DNA of 64,000 bases from Pseudomonas sp. GM74 (lineage in GTDB: Bacteria > Pseudomonadota > Gammaproteobacteria > Pseudomonadales > Pseudomonadaceae), in the NCBI RefSeq assembly GCF_000282455.1, contig NZ_AKJG01000003.1:62001-126000 (forward strand). The letters are read 5' to 3'. This document shows, in pieces, positions 24,741 to 39,975 of this stretch. The notes beneath the pieces are model-generated. The model searched no databases, was not told where the DNA came from, and was given only the letters and a program-made list of their open reading frames with translations. The number at the start of each line of letters is the position of its first letter. The stretch's first letter is position 1. Both the position numbers and the translations under genes were made by a program.

Positions 24741-26252
24741 ATGCCACGCCCTGCTCGCATCAGCCGGCTTCTGCTCTGTGGCACCGTCGTTCTGGGGGGC
24801 TGTGTGCAACTGGGCCCGGATTTCCAGTCGCCGGCCCAGCCCTGGGTCGACCACTGGAACACCCCTGCCCTGGAAATCGCCGGCCAACAACACGCACAAC
24901 CTGACAGCCGCCAATGGTGGCGCGTGTTCAACGACCCGGTGCTGGACCATTTGATGGCCGAAGCCGATGCCCACAACCCCGACCTGCACGTCGCTGGCCT
25001 GCGGGTCATGGAGTCCCGGGCACAATTGGGTATCGCCCTGAGTGGACGCTACCCGCAATTGCAGCAGGCCAGTGCCGACAGCCTGTACCTGAACCGTCGA
25101 CAGTCGGGCGGTACTAACCCCCAGGACACGCATTTCTGGCAACACAGCGTCGGCTTCGATATCGGCTGGGAGCTGGATTTCTGGGGGCGTTTCAGCCGTG
25201 CCATCGAGTCGGCCGACGCCTCCTGGTTTGCCGCCCAGGCCAACTATGAAAATGCCTTGGTGCTGTTGCACGCGCAGCTGGCGCAAAACTACTACGCCTT
25301 GCGCACCGCCGAGGCGCGCCTGGCCATTGCCCGCAGCAACGCCAAATTGCAAAAACGCAGCTACGAGATCACCGAGCGCCTGTTCAACAGCGGAGCCGAA
25401 GCCGAACTCGATCTGCAACAAGCCAAAACCCAGTACCTGGGCACCCTCAGTACCATCCCTGATTTCGAAAGCCAGGTGGCGAGCTTGCGCAATGCGTTGT
25501 CCACCCTGATCGGCCAGCCTCCCGGCACAATCCCTGATCTTGATCGCTACACCGGGGTGGTGCCTCTGCTCGATACCGCGGTCTTGCAGGATGTGCCTGC
25601 CAACCTGTTGGTGCGGCGCCCCGATGTTCGCGCTGCCGAGCTGCAAGTGGCGGCGCAGTCGGCATTGATCGGCGTGGCCGAGACCGACCTCTATCCCTCC
25701 ATCAGTCTGCTGGGCAGCATCGTCTGGTCCGCCAGCTCGCTCAATGGTGCGTCCAATACCCTCGACCTGGTGGCCGGCCCCAGTCTGCGCTGGGATATCT
25801 TCGACCATGGCCGGATCACCAACAACGTCCGCGTGCAGGATGCCCGCTTGCAGCAATTGATCGTTATCTACCAGGACAGCGTGCGCCAGGCTGCACGCGA
25901 GGCCGACGATGCCGCGACCGGCTTGATCAAGGCGCTGGAGCGCGACCAGATCCTCAGCGATGCATCGGTGGCCGCCGAACGATCGGTGACCCTGGCCAAC
26001 GCCCAATACCGCGAGGGCTATTCGGATTTCCAACGTGTACTGGATGCCCAGCGGGCCCTGTTTGCCCAACAGGATATCTACCTGGTCAACCGTGGCACCG
26101 CCGTCAACAGCCTGATCGCCCTGTACAAGGCCTTGGGCGGAGGCTGGTACAGCGACCAGCCGATGGTCGACCCGGCCACACGCAAACAAATGCAAGAACG
26201 GACCGATTGGGGCGATTTGCTCGACGAACCGAAGGAAAGTGCCCATGACTGA
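24741..26252 (+). CDS. RND/MFS-type outer-membrane factor lipoprotein (NodT family)
   Basis: This 503-residue outer-membrane channel of the TolC-like NodT/OprM group gives an efflux pump its exit through the outer membrane. Lipobox VLGGC places the acylated Cys at residue 21. The mature protein has the GPDFQSP start and two repeated helical halves (with NPDLHVAGLRVMESRAQ and RRPDVRAAELQVAAQSALIGVAETDLYPSISLLG). The ATG at 24741 has GAGGAG ten bases upstream. It begins 14 bases after the AI-2E gene and overlaps the HlyD gene by eight bases. Confidence 0.93.
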   Translation: MPRPARISRLLLCGTVVLGGCVQLGPDFQSPAQPWVDHWNTPALEIAGQQHAQPDSRQWWRVFNDPVLDHLMAEADAHNPDLHVAGLRVMESRAQLGIALSGRYPQLQQASADSLYLNRRQSGGTNPQDTHFWQHSVGFDIGWELDFWGRFSRAIESADASWFAAQANYENALVLLHAQLAQNYYALRTAEARLAIARSNAKLQKRSYEITERLFNSGAEAELDLQQAKTQYLGTLSTIPDFESQVASLRNALSTLIGQPPGTIPDLDRYTGVVPLLDTAVLQDVPANLLVRRPDVRAAELQVAAQSALIGVAETDLYPSISLLGSIVWSASSLNGASNTLDLVAGPSLRWDIFDHGRITNNVRVQDARLQQLIVIYQDSVRQAAREADDAATGLIKALERDQILSDASVAAERSVTLANAQYREGYSDFQRVLDAQRALFAQQDIYLVNRGTAVNSLIALYKALGGGWYSDQPMVDPATRKQMQERTDWGDLLDEPKESAHD

Positions 26253-27363
26253 CAGCCAACAACCGGTCGACGAGAAAGCCCCGGCACCCGCCGCCGACCC
26301 TGCGAAAAAAGCGATCAATTGGGTGGTGCTGCTGATCATCCTGAGCCTGGTCTGGTACCTGATGGCCGACCGTTACACGCCCTACACGCAACAGGCACGG
26401 GTGCAGGCCTTCATTGTGCCGGTGGCCGCCGAGGTATCCGGCCGGGTGACCAAGGTGCATGTGCGCAACAACCAGGACGTGAAGGCCGGCGAATTGCTGT
26501 TTGAAGTCAACCCGGAGCAGTACCAGATCGCCGTCGATCGCGCCCGCGCCGACCTTGAATCGACCCGTCGCCAGGTGGGCGCCAACACCGCCGGCGTCGA
26601 CTCCAAGCAAGCGTCCCTGCGTGCATCCCAGGCCAACGAGCTCAAGGCCCGCCAGGACATCCAGCGACTGGAACGCCTGTACCGCGAAGACCCGGGCACC
26701 ATCTCGCTGCGACGCCTGGAGATTTCCCGCGCCACCCTCGAAGAGTCCATCAGCCAGGTCGCTGCAGCCAAGGCCGAAGTGCAACGGGCACGGGAACAAC
26801 AGGGCGGTAACGAATCAGAAAACGCCCAGTTGCTCAGCGCCGCCAGCAACCTTGAAAAAGCCGAGCTGGACTTGAGCAATACCAAAGTCCACGCGCGCTC
26901 GGCCGGCCTGATCACCGATTTGCGCACGGATGTCGGCCAGTTCGCCGCCGCCGGTGCGCCGGTGATGACCCTGATCGCCATCCACGACGTGTGGATCAGC
27001 GCCGACATGACCGAAAACAACCTGGGAAGCGTCCAGCCCGGGACGCCGGTGTCCATCGTCCTCGACGCCCTGCCGGGGAGAATCTTCAAAGGCCATGTGC
27101 GCAGCGTCGGCTATGGCGTTGATGTCGGCCAGACCACCCAGCCGGGCAGCCTGCCGAAAGTGGAGAACAGTCGGGATTGGCTGCGCCCTGCCCAGCGATT
27201 TCCGGTCATCATCGAGTTCGAGCCCGGTGAGTTGACCAGCCCGCAAGGCATCCGGGCCGGCGGGCAGGCCGAAGTCATGGCGTTCCCGGGTGAAGGTAAT
27301 CCGCTGAATATTCCCGGTCGCCTGTTCCTGCGCCTGATGAGCTGGATGTCCTATGCGTATTGA
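26245..27363 (+). CDS. HlyD/EmrA-type periplasmic adaptor protein
   Basis: This 372-residue membrane-fusion protein links an inner-membrane exporter to the outer-membrane factor. It has a single N-terminal helix (about 28-46), then a biotinyl-lipoyl-like half (VAAEVSGRVTKVHVRNNQDVKAGE). A long coiled-coil hairpin follows (about 95-205), then the returning lipoyl and beta-barrel parts (HARSAGLITDLRTDVGQF, PGTPVSIVLDALPG). The ATG at 26245 with AAGGAA seven bases upstream is preferred to the GTG six bases earlier. It overlaps the next gene by 11 bases. Confidence 0.93.
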   Translation: MTDSQQPVDEKAPAPAADPAKKAINWVVLLIILSLVWYLMADRYTPYTQQARVQAFIVPVAAEVSGRVTKVHVRNNQDVKAGELLFEVNPEQYQIAVDRARADLESTRRQVGANTAGVDSKQASLRASQANELKARQDIQRLERLYREDPGTISLRRLEISRATLEESISQVAAAKAEVQRAREQQGGNESENAQLLSAASNLEKAELDLSNTKVHARSAGLITDLRTDVGQFAAAGAPVMTLIAIHDVWISADMTENNLGSVQPGTPVSIVLDALPGRIFKGHVRSVGYGVDVGQTTQPGSLPKVENSRDWLRPAQRFPVIIEFEPGELTSPQGIRAGGQAEVMAFPGEGNPLNIPGRLFLRLMSWMSYAY

Positions 27364-28378
27364 GCGCCCGGCCCGGGTTCAGCGCGCCCTGCGCCTGAGC
27401 TTCGGCACGGCGCTGTGCCTGGCGGCGAGCTTTGGTCTGGCCCTGCCCATCCCGTTCCTCGCGCCGATGCTGGCGCTGATGATGCTGGCGGCGATGAACC
27501 GACCGTTGCCGTTCAAGGCCAGCCTGGGTCTGATCCTGATCCTTATGCTGACCACCGGGACCGGCCTGCTGCTCATTCCCCTGCTGCGTTACTACCCGTT
27601 CAGTGGCGTGTTGCTGGTCGGACTGTGTCTGTTCCTGGCCTTTGGTTATGGCCTGCGCGGCGGCAACCCGCTGGTGGCGACCTTCCTGGTGGTGGGCCTG
27701 ACCTTGATCAGCTCGGCGGGAACCGCTGAATTCGCCCTGGCGCTTGAGGTGATCGTGGCCCTGGTCAAGGGCCTGTTCCTGGCCGTCACCACGCTGACCA
27801 TCAGCCATTGGCTGTTTCCCGACCCCGCCAACGCCCCTGCGGCCAAACCCGGCCCGAGCCTTACCCCAACCGAAAGCAGTTGGCTGGCGCTCCGGGCCAC
27901 GCTGGTGGTGCTGCCAACTTTCCTGCTGGCCATGATCGACCCGGCCAGCTACCTCCCGATCATCATGAAAGCCGTCAGCCTCGGCCAACAGAGCTGCGCA
28001 ACCAGCGCCCGCAGCGCCGGCCAGGAATTGCTCGGCTCGACCCTGCTCGGCGGCCTGATGGCGATTTTTTTCTGGTGCGCGCTGAGCCTGTTCGTCAACC
28101 TGTGGATGTTCTTTCTGTGGATGTTGCTGTTCGGTTTGCTGGTGGCCAGAAAACTCTATGGCCTGGCCCGGACCCGACAACCACCGAGTTTCTGGCTCAA
28201 CAGCCTGGCGACCCTGATCATTCTGCTCGGCCAATCCGTGCAGGACAGTGCCGCGGGCAAAGATGTCTACACAGCCTTCGCCATCCGCATGGGCCTGTTC
28301 ATCCTGGTGACCTTGTACGCCTGCGCCATGGTCCATCTGCTGGACACGCGGCGCCAGCGTCGAATGACGACCGCCTAG
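27353..28378 (+). CDS. DUF2955 / FUSC-like inner-membrane export protein
   Basis: This 341-residue hydrophobic protein of the DUF2955 group is related to FUSC/aromatic-acid exporter (AaeB-like) proteins. Two blocks of helices (about 18-150 and 175-330) are split by a Pro/Ala-rich linker (PDPANAPAAKPGPSLTP). In the operon it supplies the inner-membrane partner of the HlyD adaptor and outer-membrane factor, so the set should export an organic compound, perhaps an aromatic acid; substrate unknown. The start overlaps the adaptor gene by 11 bases. A strong terminator follows immediately. Confidence 0.85.
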   Translation: MRIERPARVQRALRLSFGTALCLAASFGLALPIPFLAPMLALMMLAAMNRPLPFKASLGLILILMLTTGTGLLLIPLLRYYPFSGVLLVGLCLFLAFGYGLRGGNPLVATFLVVGLTLISSAGTAEFALALEVIVALVKGLFLAVTTLTISHWLFPDPANAPAAKPGPSLTPTESSWLALRATLVVLPTFLLAMIDPASYLPIIMKAVSLGQQSCATSARSAGQELLGSTLLGGLMAIFFWCALSLFVNLWMFFLWMLLFGLLVARKLYGLARTRQPPSFWLNSLATLIILLGQSVQDSAAGKDVYTAFAIRMGLFILVTLYACAMVHLLDTRRQRRMTTA

Positions 28379-28382
28379 AAAC

Positions 28383-28410
28383 AGAAAAACCCCCTGAGAA
28401 GGGGGTTTTT
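28383..28410. terminator. Bidirectional terminator between the export operon and glmS
   Basis: AAAAACCCCC-TGAGAA-GGGGGTTTTT forms a perfect stem with A and T runs on both sides. It serves the two convergent transcription units. Confidence 0.93.
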
Positions 28411-28424
28411 CATCTGTGGATAAC

Positions 28425-30257
<1,833 letters not shown>

Positions 30258-30258
30258 G

Positions 30259-31035
30259 CTATTTCTCCTGACTGACAGCCGCGCAGATCAAAGTGATGCC
30301 GCGGGCCTGAATCTGATCGCGAGCCTCTGATGGCAGGCGTTCATCGGTAATAAGGGTATGGACACTGCTCCAGGGCAGCTCCAGGTTGGGAATCTTGCGG
30401 CCGATCTTGTCAGCCTCCACCATCACGATCACTTCACGGGCGACTTCGGCCATGACCCGGCTCAGCCCGAGCAGTTCGTTGAAGGTGGTTGTACCGCGAA
30501 CCAGATCGATGCCATCGGCACCGATGAACAGCTGGTCGAAGTCGTAGGAGCGAAGTACCTGCTCGGCGACCTGCCCCTGAAAGGACTCGGAATGCGGATC
30601 CCAGGTGCCACCGGTCATCAACAGAACCGGCTCGTGCTCAAGTTCGCTCAGGGCATTGGCGACATGCAGCGAGTTGGTCATCACCACCAGGCCGGGTTGT
30701 TGGCCGAGTTCAGGGATCATGGAGGCGGTGGTACTGCCACTGTCGATAATGATCCGCGCATGCTCGCGAATCCGCGCGACGGCGGCACGGGCGATGGCTT
30801 TCTTGTACTTGGAAACCGGCTGACCCAGGTCCGCGACCAGTTCCTGAGGCATGGTGATCGCTCCGCCGTAACGACGCAGCAACAGACCATTGCTTTCAAG
30901 CGCCGCCAGATCCTTGCGAATCGTAACTTCCGACGTTTCGAAGCGCTTGGCCAACTCATCCACACTGACTTCGCCCTGCTCATTGAGCAAGGCGAGGATG
31001 TTGTGACGACGCTGAGGTGTATTACGCTTCGACAT
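30259..31035 (-). CDS. glmR: DeoR family transcriptional regulator beside glmS
   Basis: This 258-residue DeoR-type repressor has a helix-turn-helix in residues about 18-45 ([21 protein letters not shown]) and a sugar-phosphate sensor domain ([32 protein letters not shown]). In P. aeruginosa the gene in this position is called glmR. Control of glmS by an amino-sugar phosphate is expected from position. The start [14 protein letters not shown] at 31035 is family-like but has no strong ribosome-binding site. The frame continues to a TTG at 31077. Confidence 0.88.
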   Translation of the reverse strand: MSKRNTPQRRHNILALLNEQGEVSVDELAKRFETSEVTIRKDLAALESNGLLLRRYGGAITMPQELVADLGQPVSKYKKAIARAAVARIREHARIIIDSGSTTASMIPELGQQPGLVVMTNSLHVANALSELEHEPVLLMTGGTWDPHSESFQGQVAEQVLRSYDFDQLFIGADGIDLVRGTTTFNELLGLSRVMAEVAREVIVMVEADKIGRKIPNLELPWSSVHTLITDERLPSEARDQIQARGITLICAAVSQEK

Positions 31036-31122
31036 GAGTTGATAAGTTTCGTTTCGAAAGATAACGGAAGCAATCAAAACCTATCAGCGAAACTTCGTCA
31101 AGCGCCAAGCGATAAAAAGAGC

Positions 31123-31316
31123 TGTGGATAAAGCAACGCGGGCAAGTCGGATCGCCGCTCCGGCTTGCCCGCGAATACAAAAGATCAGCCTGTGAATAAC
31201 TTCAGACGATCACTCACCTGTGGACAACTCAGCCCTTCTTGATTTTCTCAGGCCGCTTCCAGCCATCGATGTTCTTCTGACGAGCACGCCCGATGGCCAG
31301 CTGGGATTTATCCACA
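31123..31316. promoter_or_regulatory. DnaA-box cluster between glmR and glmU
   Basis: Perfect DnaA boxes (TTATNCACA on either strand) occur at 31123-31131, 31191-31199 and 31308-31316, with a one-mismatch box TGTGGACAA at 31219-31227. Three lie in the intergenic region and one in the 3' end of glmU. Confidence 0.6.
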
Positions 31317-32596
31317 GTCGAGGTAATGGTCGAACCGGCCGCCGTGGTCGCACCGTCCAGGATATCCACAGGCGCTACCAACGAGTTGTTGGAACCGATG
31401 AACACGTCTTCACCCAGCACGGTTTTCCATTTGTTGGCACCGTCGTAGTTGCAGGTGATGGTGCCAGCACCGATGTTGGTGCGCGCGCCCACTTCGGCAT
31501 CACCCAGATAAGTCAGGTGACCGGCCTTGGCACCTTCGCCCAGGTGAGCGTTTTTCAACTCGACGAAGTTACCCACATGGGCTCGCGCTTCCAGCACGGA
31601 GCCTGGACGCAGACGTGCAAACGGGCCGGCATCGCTGCCTTCACCCAGAATGGCACCTTCGATATGGCTGTTGGCCTTGATGACCACGCCTTTGCGCAGG
31701 GTGCTGTCCTTGATTACGCAGTTCGGACCGATCACCACGTCGTCTTCGATGACGACTTTGCCTTCGAGGATGACGTTGATATCGATCAGCACATCGCGGC
31801 CTACGGTGACTTCACCGCGCACATCGAAACGCGCCGGGTCGCGCAGTGTTACACCTTGGGCCATCAAGCGGCGACCAGCGCGTAATTGAAAGTGACGCTC
31901 AAGCTCGGAAAGTTGCTTGCGGTCGTTTGCGCCCTGCACTTCCATCGCGTCGTGCGGTTGCTCAGTGGCCACCACCAGACCGTCCTTGACCGCCATTTCG
32001 ATCACGTCGGTCAGATAATACTCACCCTGAACGTTGTTGTTTGACAGGCGACCGGTCCAGTCAGCCAGGCGATCCGCCGGGACTGCAAGAATACCGGTGT
32101 TGCCTTCGTTGATGGCGCGTTGAGCTTCGGTGGCGTCCTTGTGCTCGACGATGGCAGAGACCTTGCCATCAGTGCCGCGAACAATTCGACCGTAACCGGT
32201 CGCGTCGTCCAGTTCGACAGTGAGCAGACCCATTTGCCCTGGCACGACAAGCTTGAGCAGGCGCTGCAGGGTTTCGATTTCAATCAACGGCACGTCACCG
32301 TAGAGCACCAGCACGGTGTCGGCCTGAATGAACGGCACTGCTTGAGCAACGGCGTGACCGGTACCCAGCTGTTTATCCTGCAGGACGAAGTTCAGGTCAT
32401 CCGCCGCCAGGCGTTCGCGCACGGCATCGGCGCCGTGACCGATCACGACGTGGATGCGCTGTGGATCAAGTTGCCGGGCGCTGTGGATAACATGGCCGAG
32501 CATGGAGTTACCGGCAATCGGGTGCAAGACTTTCGGCAAAGCGGAACGCATGCGCGTACCTTGGCCGGCAGCGAGAATTACGATTTCAAGAGACAT
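31229..32596 (-). CDS. glmU: Bifunctional UDP-N-acetylglucosamine pyrophosphorylase / glucosamine-1-phosphate acetyltransferase
   Basis: This 455-residue cytosolic enzyme acetylates glucosamine-1-phosphate and couples it to UTP, giving UDP-GlcNAc for peptidoglycan and lipid A. The N-terminal uridyltransferase domain opens with [18 protein letters not shown]. The C-terminal half is a left-handed beta-helix with the catalytic region [20 protein letters not shown]. It lies between the ATP synthase operon terminator and glmR-glmS, on the same strand, so amino-sugar genes are grouped here. Confidence 0.97.
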   Translation of the reverse strand: MSLEIVILAAGQGTRMRSALPKVLHPIAGNSMLGHVIHSARQLDPQRIHVVIGHGADAVRERLAADDLNFVLQDKQLGTGHAVAQAVPFIQADTVLVLYGDVPLIEIETLQRLLKLVVPGQMGLLTVELDDATGYGRIVRGTDGKVSAIVEHKDATEAQRAINEGNTGILAVPADRLADWTGRLSNNNVQGEYYLTDVIEMAVKDGLVVATEQPHDAMEVQGANDRKQLSELERHFQLRAGRRLMAQGVTLRDPARFDVRGEVTVGRDVLIDINVILEGKVVIEDDVVIGPNCVIKDSTLRKGVVIKANSHIEGAILGEGSDAGPFARLRPGSVLEARAHVGNFVELKNAHLGEGAKAGHLTYLGDAEVGARTNIGAGTITCNYDGANKWKTVLGEDVFIGSNNSLVAPVDILDGATTAAGSTITSTVDKSQLAIGRARQKNIDGWKRPEKIKKG

Positions 32597-32655
32597 GACT
32601 GGCTACCAATCCTGGGTGGTCAGCGGCTGCGACCAGGTTGTAAAAGTCGGAAAAG

Positions 32656-32685
32656 AAAAAAGGGTAGCCGAGGCTACCCTTTTTA
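32656..32685 (-). terminator. Terminator of the ATP synthase operon
   Basis: AAAAAGGGTAGCC-GA-GGCTACCCTTTTT is a near-perfect stem 25 bases after atpC, with a T run when read on the minus strand. Confidence 0.92.
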
Positions 32686-32709
32686 ATCAATCACACAACA
32701 AGTGCTGCC

Positions 32710-33135
32710 TTAGTGGCCGAACTTCTTGCGGATCTGCTGGACGGTGCGCAGCTGAGCTGCAGCCTCGGCCAGACGTGCGGCAGCAGAACCGTAATCGAAT
32801 TCCGCGCCCCGCTCATGCAGTGCCTTCTCGGCAGCCTTGACGGCTTCCTGAGCGGAGGCTTCGTCCAGGTCGGCAGCACGTTGCACGGTGTCGGCAAGAA
32901 CCTTGACCATGTTCGGCTGCACTTCGAGGAAACCACCGGAGATGTAATACACCTCCTCTTCCCCGCCCTGCTTGACCAGGCGGATCGGACCTGGCTTCAG
33001 ATTAGTGATCAGCGGCGCGTGACCCAGAGCGATACCAAGATCACCCAGTGCACCGTGCGCAATCACCATCTCGACCAGACCGGAAAAGATTTCTCCTTCC
33101 GCGCTGACGATATCGCAATGGACTGTCATAGCCAT
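32710..33135 (-). CDS. atpC: F1Fo ATP synthase epsilon subunit
   Basis: This 141-residue epsilon subunit of the central stalk links gamma to the c-ring and can inhibit ATP hydrolysis. The N-terminal beta-sandwich carries [15 protein letters not shown] and [19 protein letters not shown], followed by the C-terminal helical pair ([16 protein letters not shown]). It is the last gene of atpIBEFHAGDC and is followed by the operon terminator. A second Met two codons in is possible. Confidence 0.97.
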   Translation of the reverse strand: MAMTVHCDIVSAEGEIFSGLVEMVIAHGALGDLGIALGHAPLITNLKPGPIRLVKQGGEEEVYYISGGFLEVQPNMVKVLADTVQRAADLDEASAQEAVKAAEKALHERGAEFDYGSAAARLAEAAAQLRTVQQIRKKFGH

Positions 33136-33180
33136 CTGATTGCCTCAACCTAAATTAGCGCCCGTTGCCGGGCGCCGGGA

Positions 33181-34587
<1,407 letters not shown>

Positions 34588-35448
34588 TTAAACCGCGGCA
34601 GCGCCGCCGACGATTTCCGAGATCTCTTGGGTGATCGCAGCCTGACGCGCCTTGTTGTAGACCAGCTGCAAATCGCTGATCAAATCACCGGCGTTGTCGG
34701 TAGCGTTCTTCATCGCGATCATCCGCGCAGCTTGTTCAGCCGCGTTGTTCTCGACCACCGCCTGGTAGACCTGCGACTCCACGTAACGGACCATCAAGCC
34801 GTCCAGCAGCTCCTTGGCATCCGGTTCGTAGAGATAGTCCCAGTGGTGCTTGAGGTCTTGATCCGGGGTTGCCACCAGTGGAATCAACTGCTCCACGGTA
34901 GGCTGTTGCGTCATGGTGTTGATGAACTTGTTGGACACCACGGACAGGCGGTCAATACGGCCGTCCAGGTAGGCATCCAGCATCACCTTGACGCTGCCGA
35001 TCAGATCATTGATCGACGGCTCTTCACCCAGGTGGCTGATAGCTGCAACGACGTTACCGCCGAAGTTACGGAAAAAGGCCGCACCCTTGCTACCAACGAC
35101 ACACAGATCGATCTCGACGCCGTTTTCGCGGTTTACCGCCATGTCCTTGACCAGGGCCTTGAACAGGTTGGTGTTCAAGCCGCCGCACAGACCACGGTCA
35201 CTGCTCACTACGACATAACCGACACGCTTGATTTCGCGGTCGATCATGAACGGGTGGCGGTATTCCGGGTTGGCGTTGGCCAGATGCCCAATTACCTGGC
35301 GGATACGCTCCGCATAAGGACGGCTAGCAGCCATGCGCATTTGTGCCTTGCGCATTTTGCTGACCGCCACTTTTTCCATGGCGCTGGTAATCTTTTGCGT
35401 GCTTTTGATGCTCGCAATCTTACTGCGAATCTCTTTTGCGCCTGCCAT
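34588..35448 (-). CDS. atpG: F1Fo ATP synthase gamma subunit
   Basis: The 286-residue gamma subunit forms the rotating central shaft inside the alpha-beta head. The conserved N-terminal helix ([21 protein letters not shown]) and C-terminal helix ([28 protein letters not shown]) are intact, as is the [11 protein letters not shown] block. Position and length are standard. Confidence 0.97.
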   Translation of the reverse strand: MAGAKEIRSKIASIKSTQKITSAMEKVAVSKMRKAQMRMAASRPYAERIRQVIGHLANANPEYRHPFMIDREIKRVGYVVVSSDRGLCGGLNTNLFKALVKDMAVNRENGVEIDLCVVGSKGAAFFRNFGGNVVAAISHLGEEPSINDLIGSVKVMLDAYLDGRIDRLSVVSNKFINTMTQQPTVEQLIPLVATPDQDLKHHWDYLYEPDAKELLDGLMVRYVESQVYQAVVENNAAEQAARMIAMKNATDNAGDLISDLQLVYNKARQAAITQEISEIVGGAAAV

Positions 35449-35498
35449 GTAACACCTATCAGGTTAGCAAGCGGGAGCCTTGCGGCTCCCGCTGCGGC

Positions 35499-37043
35499 TT
35501 ACCAGGTTTGGGTGGCCTTGAACTTCTCGATACCGGCTTTCATGCCAGCGTCGATTTCGTCATTGAAGTCACCTTTCACGTTGATCTTCGCCATCAAATC
35601 GGCGTGATCGCGGTTGAAGAAAGCAATCAGCGCTTGCTCGAAGCTGCCGATCTTGGCGATTTCAACGTCAGTCAGGAACCCACGCTCAGCGGCATACAGC
35701 GACAGCGCCATGTCAGCGATCGACATTGGTGCGTATTGCTTCTGCTTCATCAGCTCGGTAACGCGCTGACCATGCTCAAGTTGCTTACGGGTCGCTTCGT
35801 CCAGGTCAGAAGCGAACTGGGCGAATGCCGCCAGTTCACGGTACTGAGCCAGAGCGGTACGGATACCACCGGACAGCTTCTTGATGATCTTGGTCTGAGC
35901 GGCACCACCCACACGGGATACCGAAACACCGGCGTTCACTGCAGGGCGGATGCCCGAGTTGAACATGGCCGATTCCAGGAAGATCTGACCGTCGGTGATG
36001 GAAATCACGTTGGTCGGAACGAACGCGGAAACGTCGCCAGCCTGGGTTTCGATGATCGGCAGTGCGGTCAGGGAACCGGTTTTGCCGGTCACTGCGCCGT
36101 TGGTGAACTTCTCTACGTATTCTTCCGAAACGCGGGATGCGCGCTCCAGCAGACGGGAGTGGAGATAGAACACGTCGCCTGGGTAAGCTTCACGGCCTGG
36201 TGGACGGCGCAGCAGCAGGGAAATCTGGCGGTAAGCCACTGCTTGCTTGGACAGATCGTCATAAACGATCAGCGCGTCTTCACCGCGGTCGCGGAAGAAT
36301 TCACCCATGGTGCAACCGGAGTACGGTGCCAGGAATTGCAGCGCAGGAGATTCCGAAGCACTGGCAGCCACGATGATCGTGTTGGCCAGGGCGCCGTTTT
36401 CTTCCAGCTTGCGAACCACGTTGGCGATGGTCGATTGTTTCTGACCGATCGCTACGTAGACGCAGTAGATGCCGCTGTTCTTCTGGTTGATGATCGCGTC
36501 GATCGCCAGAGCGGTTTTACCGATCTGACGGTCACCGATGATCAGCTCACGCTGGCCACGGCCGACAGGGATCATGGCATCGACAGCCTTGTAGCCAGTC
36601 TGTACAGGCTGGTCTACCGACTTACGCCAGATCACGCCCGGAGCAACTTTCTCGACCGCGTCGGTCTCGGTGTTGCCCAGTGGACCTTTGCCGTCAACAG
36701 GGTTACCCAGTGCGTCGACTACGCGACCCAGCAGTTCCTTACCAACCGGAACTTCCAGGATGCGGCCGGTGCACTTGGCGCTCATGCCTTCAGCCAGAGA
36801 CTGGTATGCGCCCAATACAACGGCACCTACGGAGTCTTGCTCCAGGTTGAGGGCCATACCGAAGACGCCGCCCGGAAACTCGATCATCTCGCCGTACATT
36901 ACGTCGGCCAGACCGTGAATCCGCACGATACCGTCAGATACGCTGACGACAGTGCCTTCGTTACGGGCTTGGGAGGTCACATCGAGCTTGTCGATGCGGC
37001 CCTTGATAATTTCACTTATTTCGGAAGGATTGAGTTGCTGCAT
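35499..37043 (-). CDS. atpA: F1Fo ATP synthase alpha subunit
   Basis: This 514-residue subunit alternates with beta in the F1 head and holds the non-catalytic nucleotide sites. It has the P-loop GDRQIGKTA near residue 170, the [15 protein letters not shown] block and the [24 protein letters not shown] signature. The start [14 protein letters not shown] is typical. It lies between atpH and atpG in the operon. Confidence 0.98.
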   Translation of the reverse strand: MQQLNPSEISEIIKGRIDKLDVTSQARNEGTVVSVSDGIVRIHGLADVMYGEMIEFPGGVFGMALNLEQDSVGAVVLGAYQSLAEGMSAKCTGRILEVPVGKELLGRVVDALGNPVDGKGPLGNTETDAVEKVAPGVIWRKSVDQPVQTGYKAVDAMIPVGRGQRELIIGDRQIGKTALAIDAIINQKNSGIYCVYVAIGQKQSTIANVVRKLEENGALANTIIVAASASESPALQFLAPYSGCTMGEFFRDRGEDALIVYDDLSKQAVAYRQISLLLRRPPGREAYPGDVFYLHSRLLERASRVSEEYVEKFTNGAVTGKTGSLTALPIIETQAGDVSAFVPTNVISITDGQIFLESAMFNSGIRPAVNAGVSVSRVGGAAQTKIIKKLSGGIRTALAQYRELAAFAQFASDLDEATRKQLEHGQRVTELMKQKQYAPMSIADMALSLYAAERGFLTDVEIAKIGSFEQALIAFFNRDHADLMAKINVKGDFNDEIDAGMKAGIEKFKATQTW

Positions 37044-37064
37044 TGCTCTGCTGCCCCTTCAAAC

Positions 37065-37601
37065 TCAAGATTTCAATGCTTCGGCAAGTTTCGCGATTTT
37101 GCCGCGAATCGAGCCATCGATAACCAGGTCGCCGGCGCGGATGACGACACCACCAATAAGGGCAGCGTCCTCCGCAACTTGCAGGCGCACTTCCCGGTTG
37201 AGTCGTGCACTGAGAACCTTGGCGAGTTTGTCTTGCTGTTCTTGGTTCAATGCGAAAGCACTGGTGACTTCAACGTCTACCGACTTCTCTTGTTCGGCCT
37301 TGTACAGGTCGAACAGAGCGGCGATCTCCGGCAACAGCGGGAGACGGTCGTTTTCGGCAACGACGTGGATGAAGTTCTGTGCCTTGGCATCAAACTTGTC
37401 GCCGCACACGTCAATGAACGTGGCGGCCTTTTCTGCGCTCGTCAGTCGCGGGGCCTTGAGCACGCGCTGCATGGTGTCGTCTTCCGACACCGCTGCAGCC
37501 AGGCCGAGCATGGCTGACCAATTGGCCAGTTGCTGGTGGGCCTGAGCGTGCTCGAAGGCCGCCTTAGCGTAAGGTCGGGCCAACGTGGTCAGTTCTGCCA
37601 T
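37065..37601 (-). CDS. atpH: F1Fo ATP synthase delta subunit
   Basis: This 178-residue delta subunit is part of the peripheral stalk that holds the F1 head still against rotation. It begins [17 protein letters not shown] and ends with the conserved [27 protein letters not shown] segment. It sits 12 bases after atpF and 21 before atpA. Confidence 0.97.
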   Translation of the reverse strand: MAELTTLARPYAKAAFEHAQAHQQLANWSAMLGLAAAVSEDDTMQRVLKAPRLTSAEKAATFIDVCGDKFDAKAQNFIHVVAENDRLPLLPEIAALFDLYKAEQEKSVDVEVTSAFALNQEQQDKLAKVLSARLNREVRLQVAEDAALIGGVVIRAGDLVIDGSIRGKIAKLAEALKS

Positions 37602-37613
37602 GATCGCCCTCGC

Positions 37614-38084
37614 TTAGATTTCAGCAGCCAGTTGGTTAACCAGCTCTGCGTGCGCGTTTTGATCGATTGTGGCACCCAGGATCTTCTCGGCGCCGCCGAC
37701 TGCCAGCAAGCCCACTTGGGCACGCAGCGCGTCTTTGACACTGTTCAGTTCCTGTTCGATCTCGGCCTGAGCCTGAACCTTCACACGGTCAGCGTCGACA
37801 CGGGCTTTTTCAACAGCCTCTTCGACAATCTGGTTACCGCGTTTCTTGGCTTGCTCGATGATTTCAGCTGCCTGAGCTTTCGCTTCGCGCAGTTGGTGAC
37901 CCGCTTTCTCTTGGGCCAACTCCAGGTCGCGAGCTGCACGGCTGGCAGCGTCCAGACCATCAGCGATCTTCTTTTGACGTTCGTGCAGTGCCGCAATGAC
38001 CGGAGGCCATACGAACTTCATGCAGAACAGTACAAAAATCAGGAACGCAACGGACTGGCCAATCAGGGTCGCATTAATGTTCAC
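37614..38084 (-). CDS. atpF: F1Fo ATP synthase b subunit
   Basis: This 156-residue b subunit has an N-terminal membrane helix (about 5-25, [23 protein letters not shown]). It is followed by a long charged helix that dimerises as the peripheral stalk. Length and order in the operon are standard. Confidence 0.97.
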   Translation of the reverse strand: MNINATLIGQSVAFLIFVLFCMKFVWPPVIAALHERQKKIADGLDAASRAARDLELAQEKAGHQLREAKAQAAEIIEQAKKRGNQIVEEAVEKARVDADRVKVQAQAEIEQELNSVKDALRAQVGLLAVGGAEKILGATIDQNAHAELVNQLAAEI

Positions 38085-38142
38085 GCCAACACCTCGCAGT
38101 TACGTTGTCCATCACACCAAATTACCCGGAAGATCCGAGTAA

Positions 38143-38415
<273 letters not shown>

Positions 38416-38533
38416 TTACGTCGTATGGTTTAGGTTTTTTAGATTAAAGCGGTAAAACAAATCGTTTCAGATGCCCCGTAAAGAGCACCTTCCCGTTTTA
38501 CCGGGAAGGACATCAGACTAGTCGAGACTGGTC

Positions 38534-39827
<1,294 letters not shown>

Positions 39828-39975
39828 CACTTTTACTCTCCAATGGTCGGCTGCCGAAATTCAATAACTTGGCATAATTTGTGCCGACAAAATGCGCGCA
39901 GAGTATAGGGGCGGTTCTGCCCCTATTCAACTGTCAGGTAGTGATTTCCGACTGCACGCTACATGAGGAAATGTT

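Noticed and set aside
35436..37517. Plus-strand open frame of 693 codons over atpA-atpH
   Set aside because: It is antisense to conserved ATP synthase genes; its length results from codon bias on the opposite strand.
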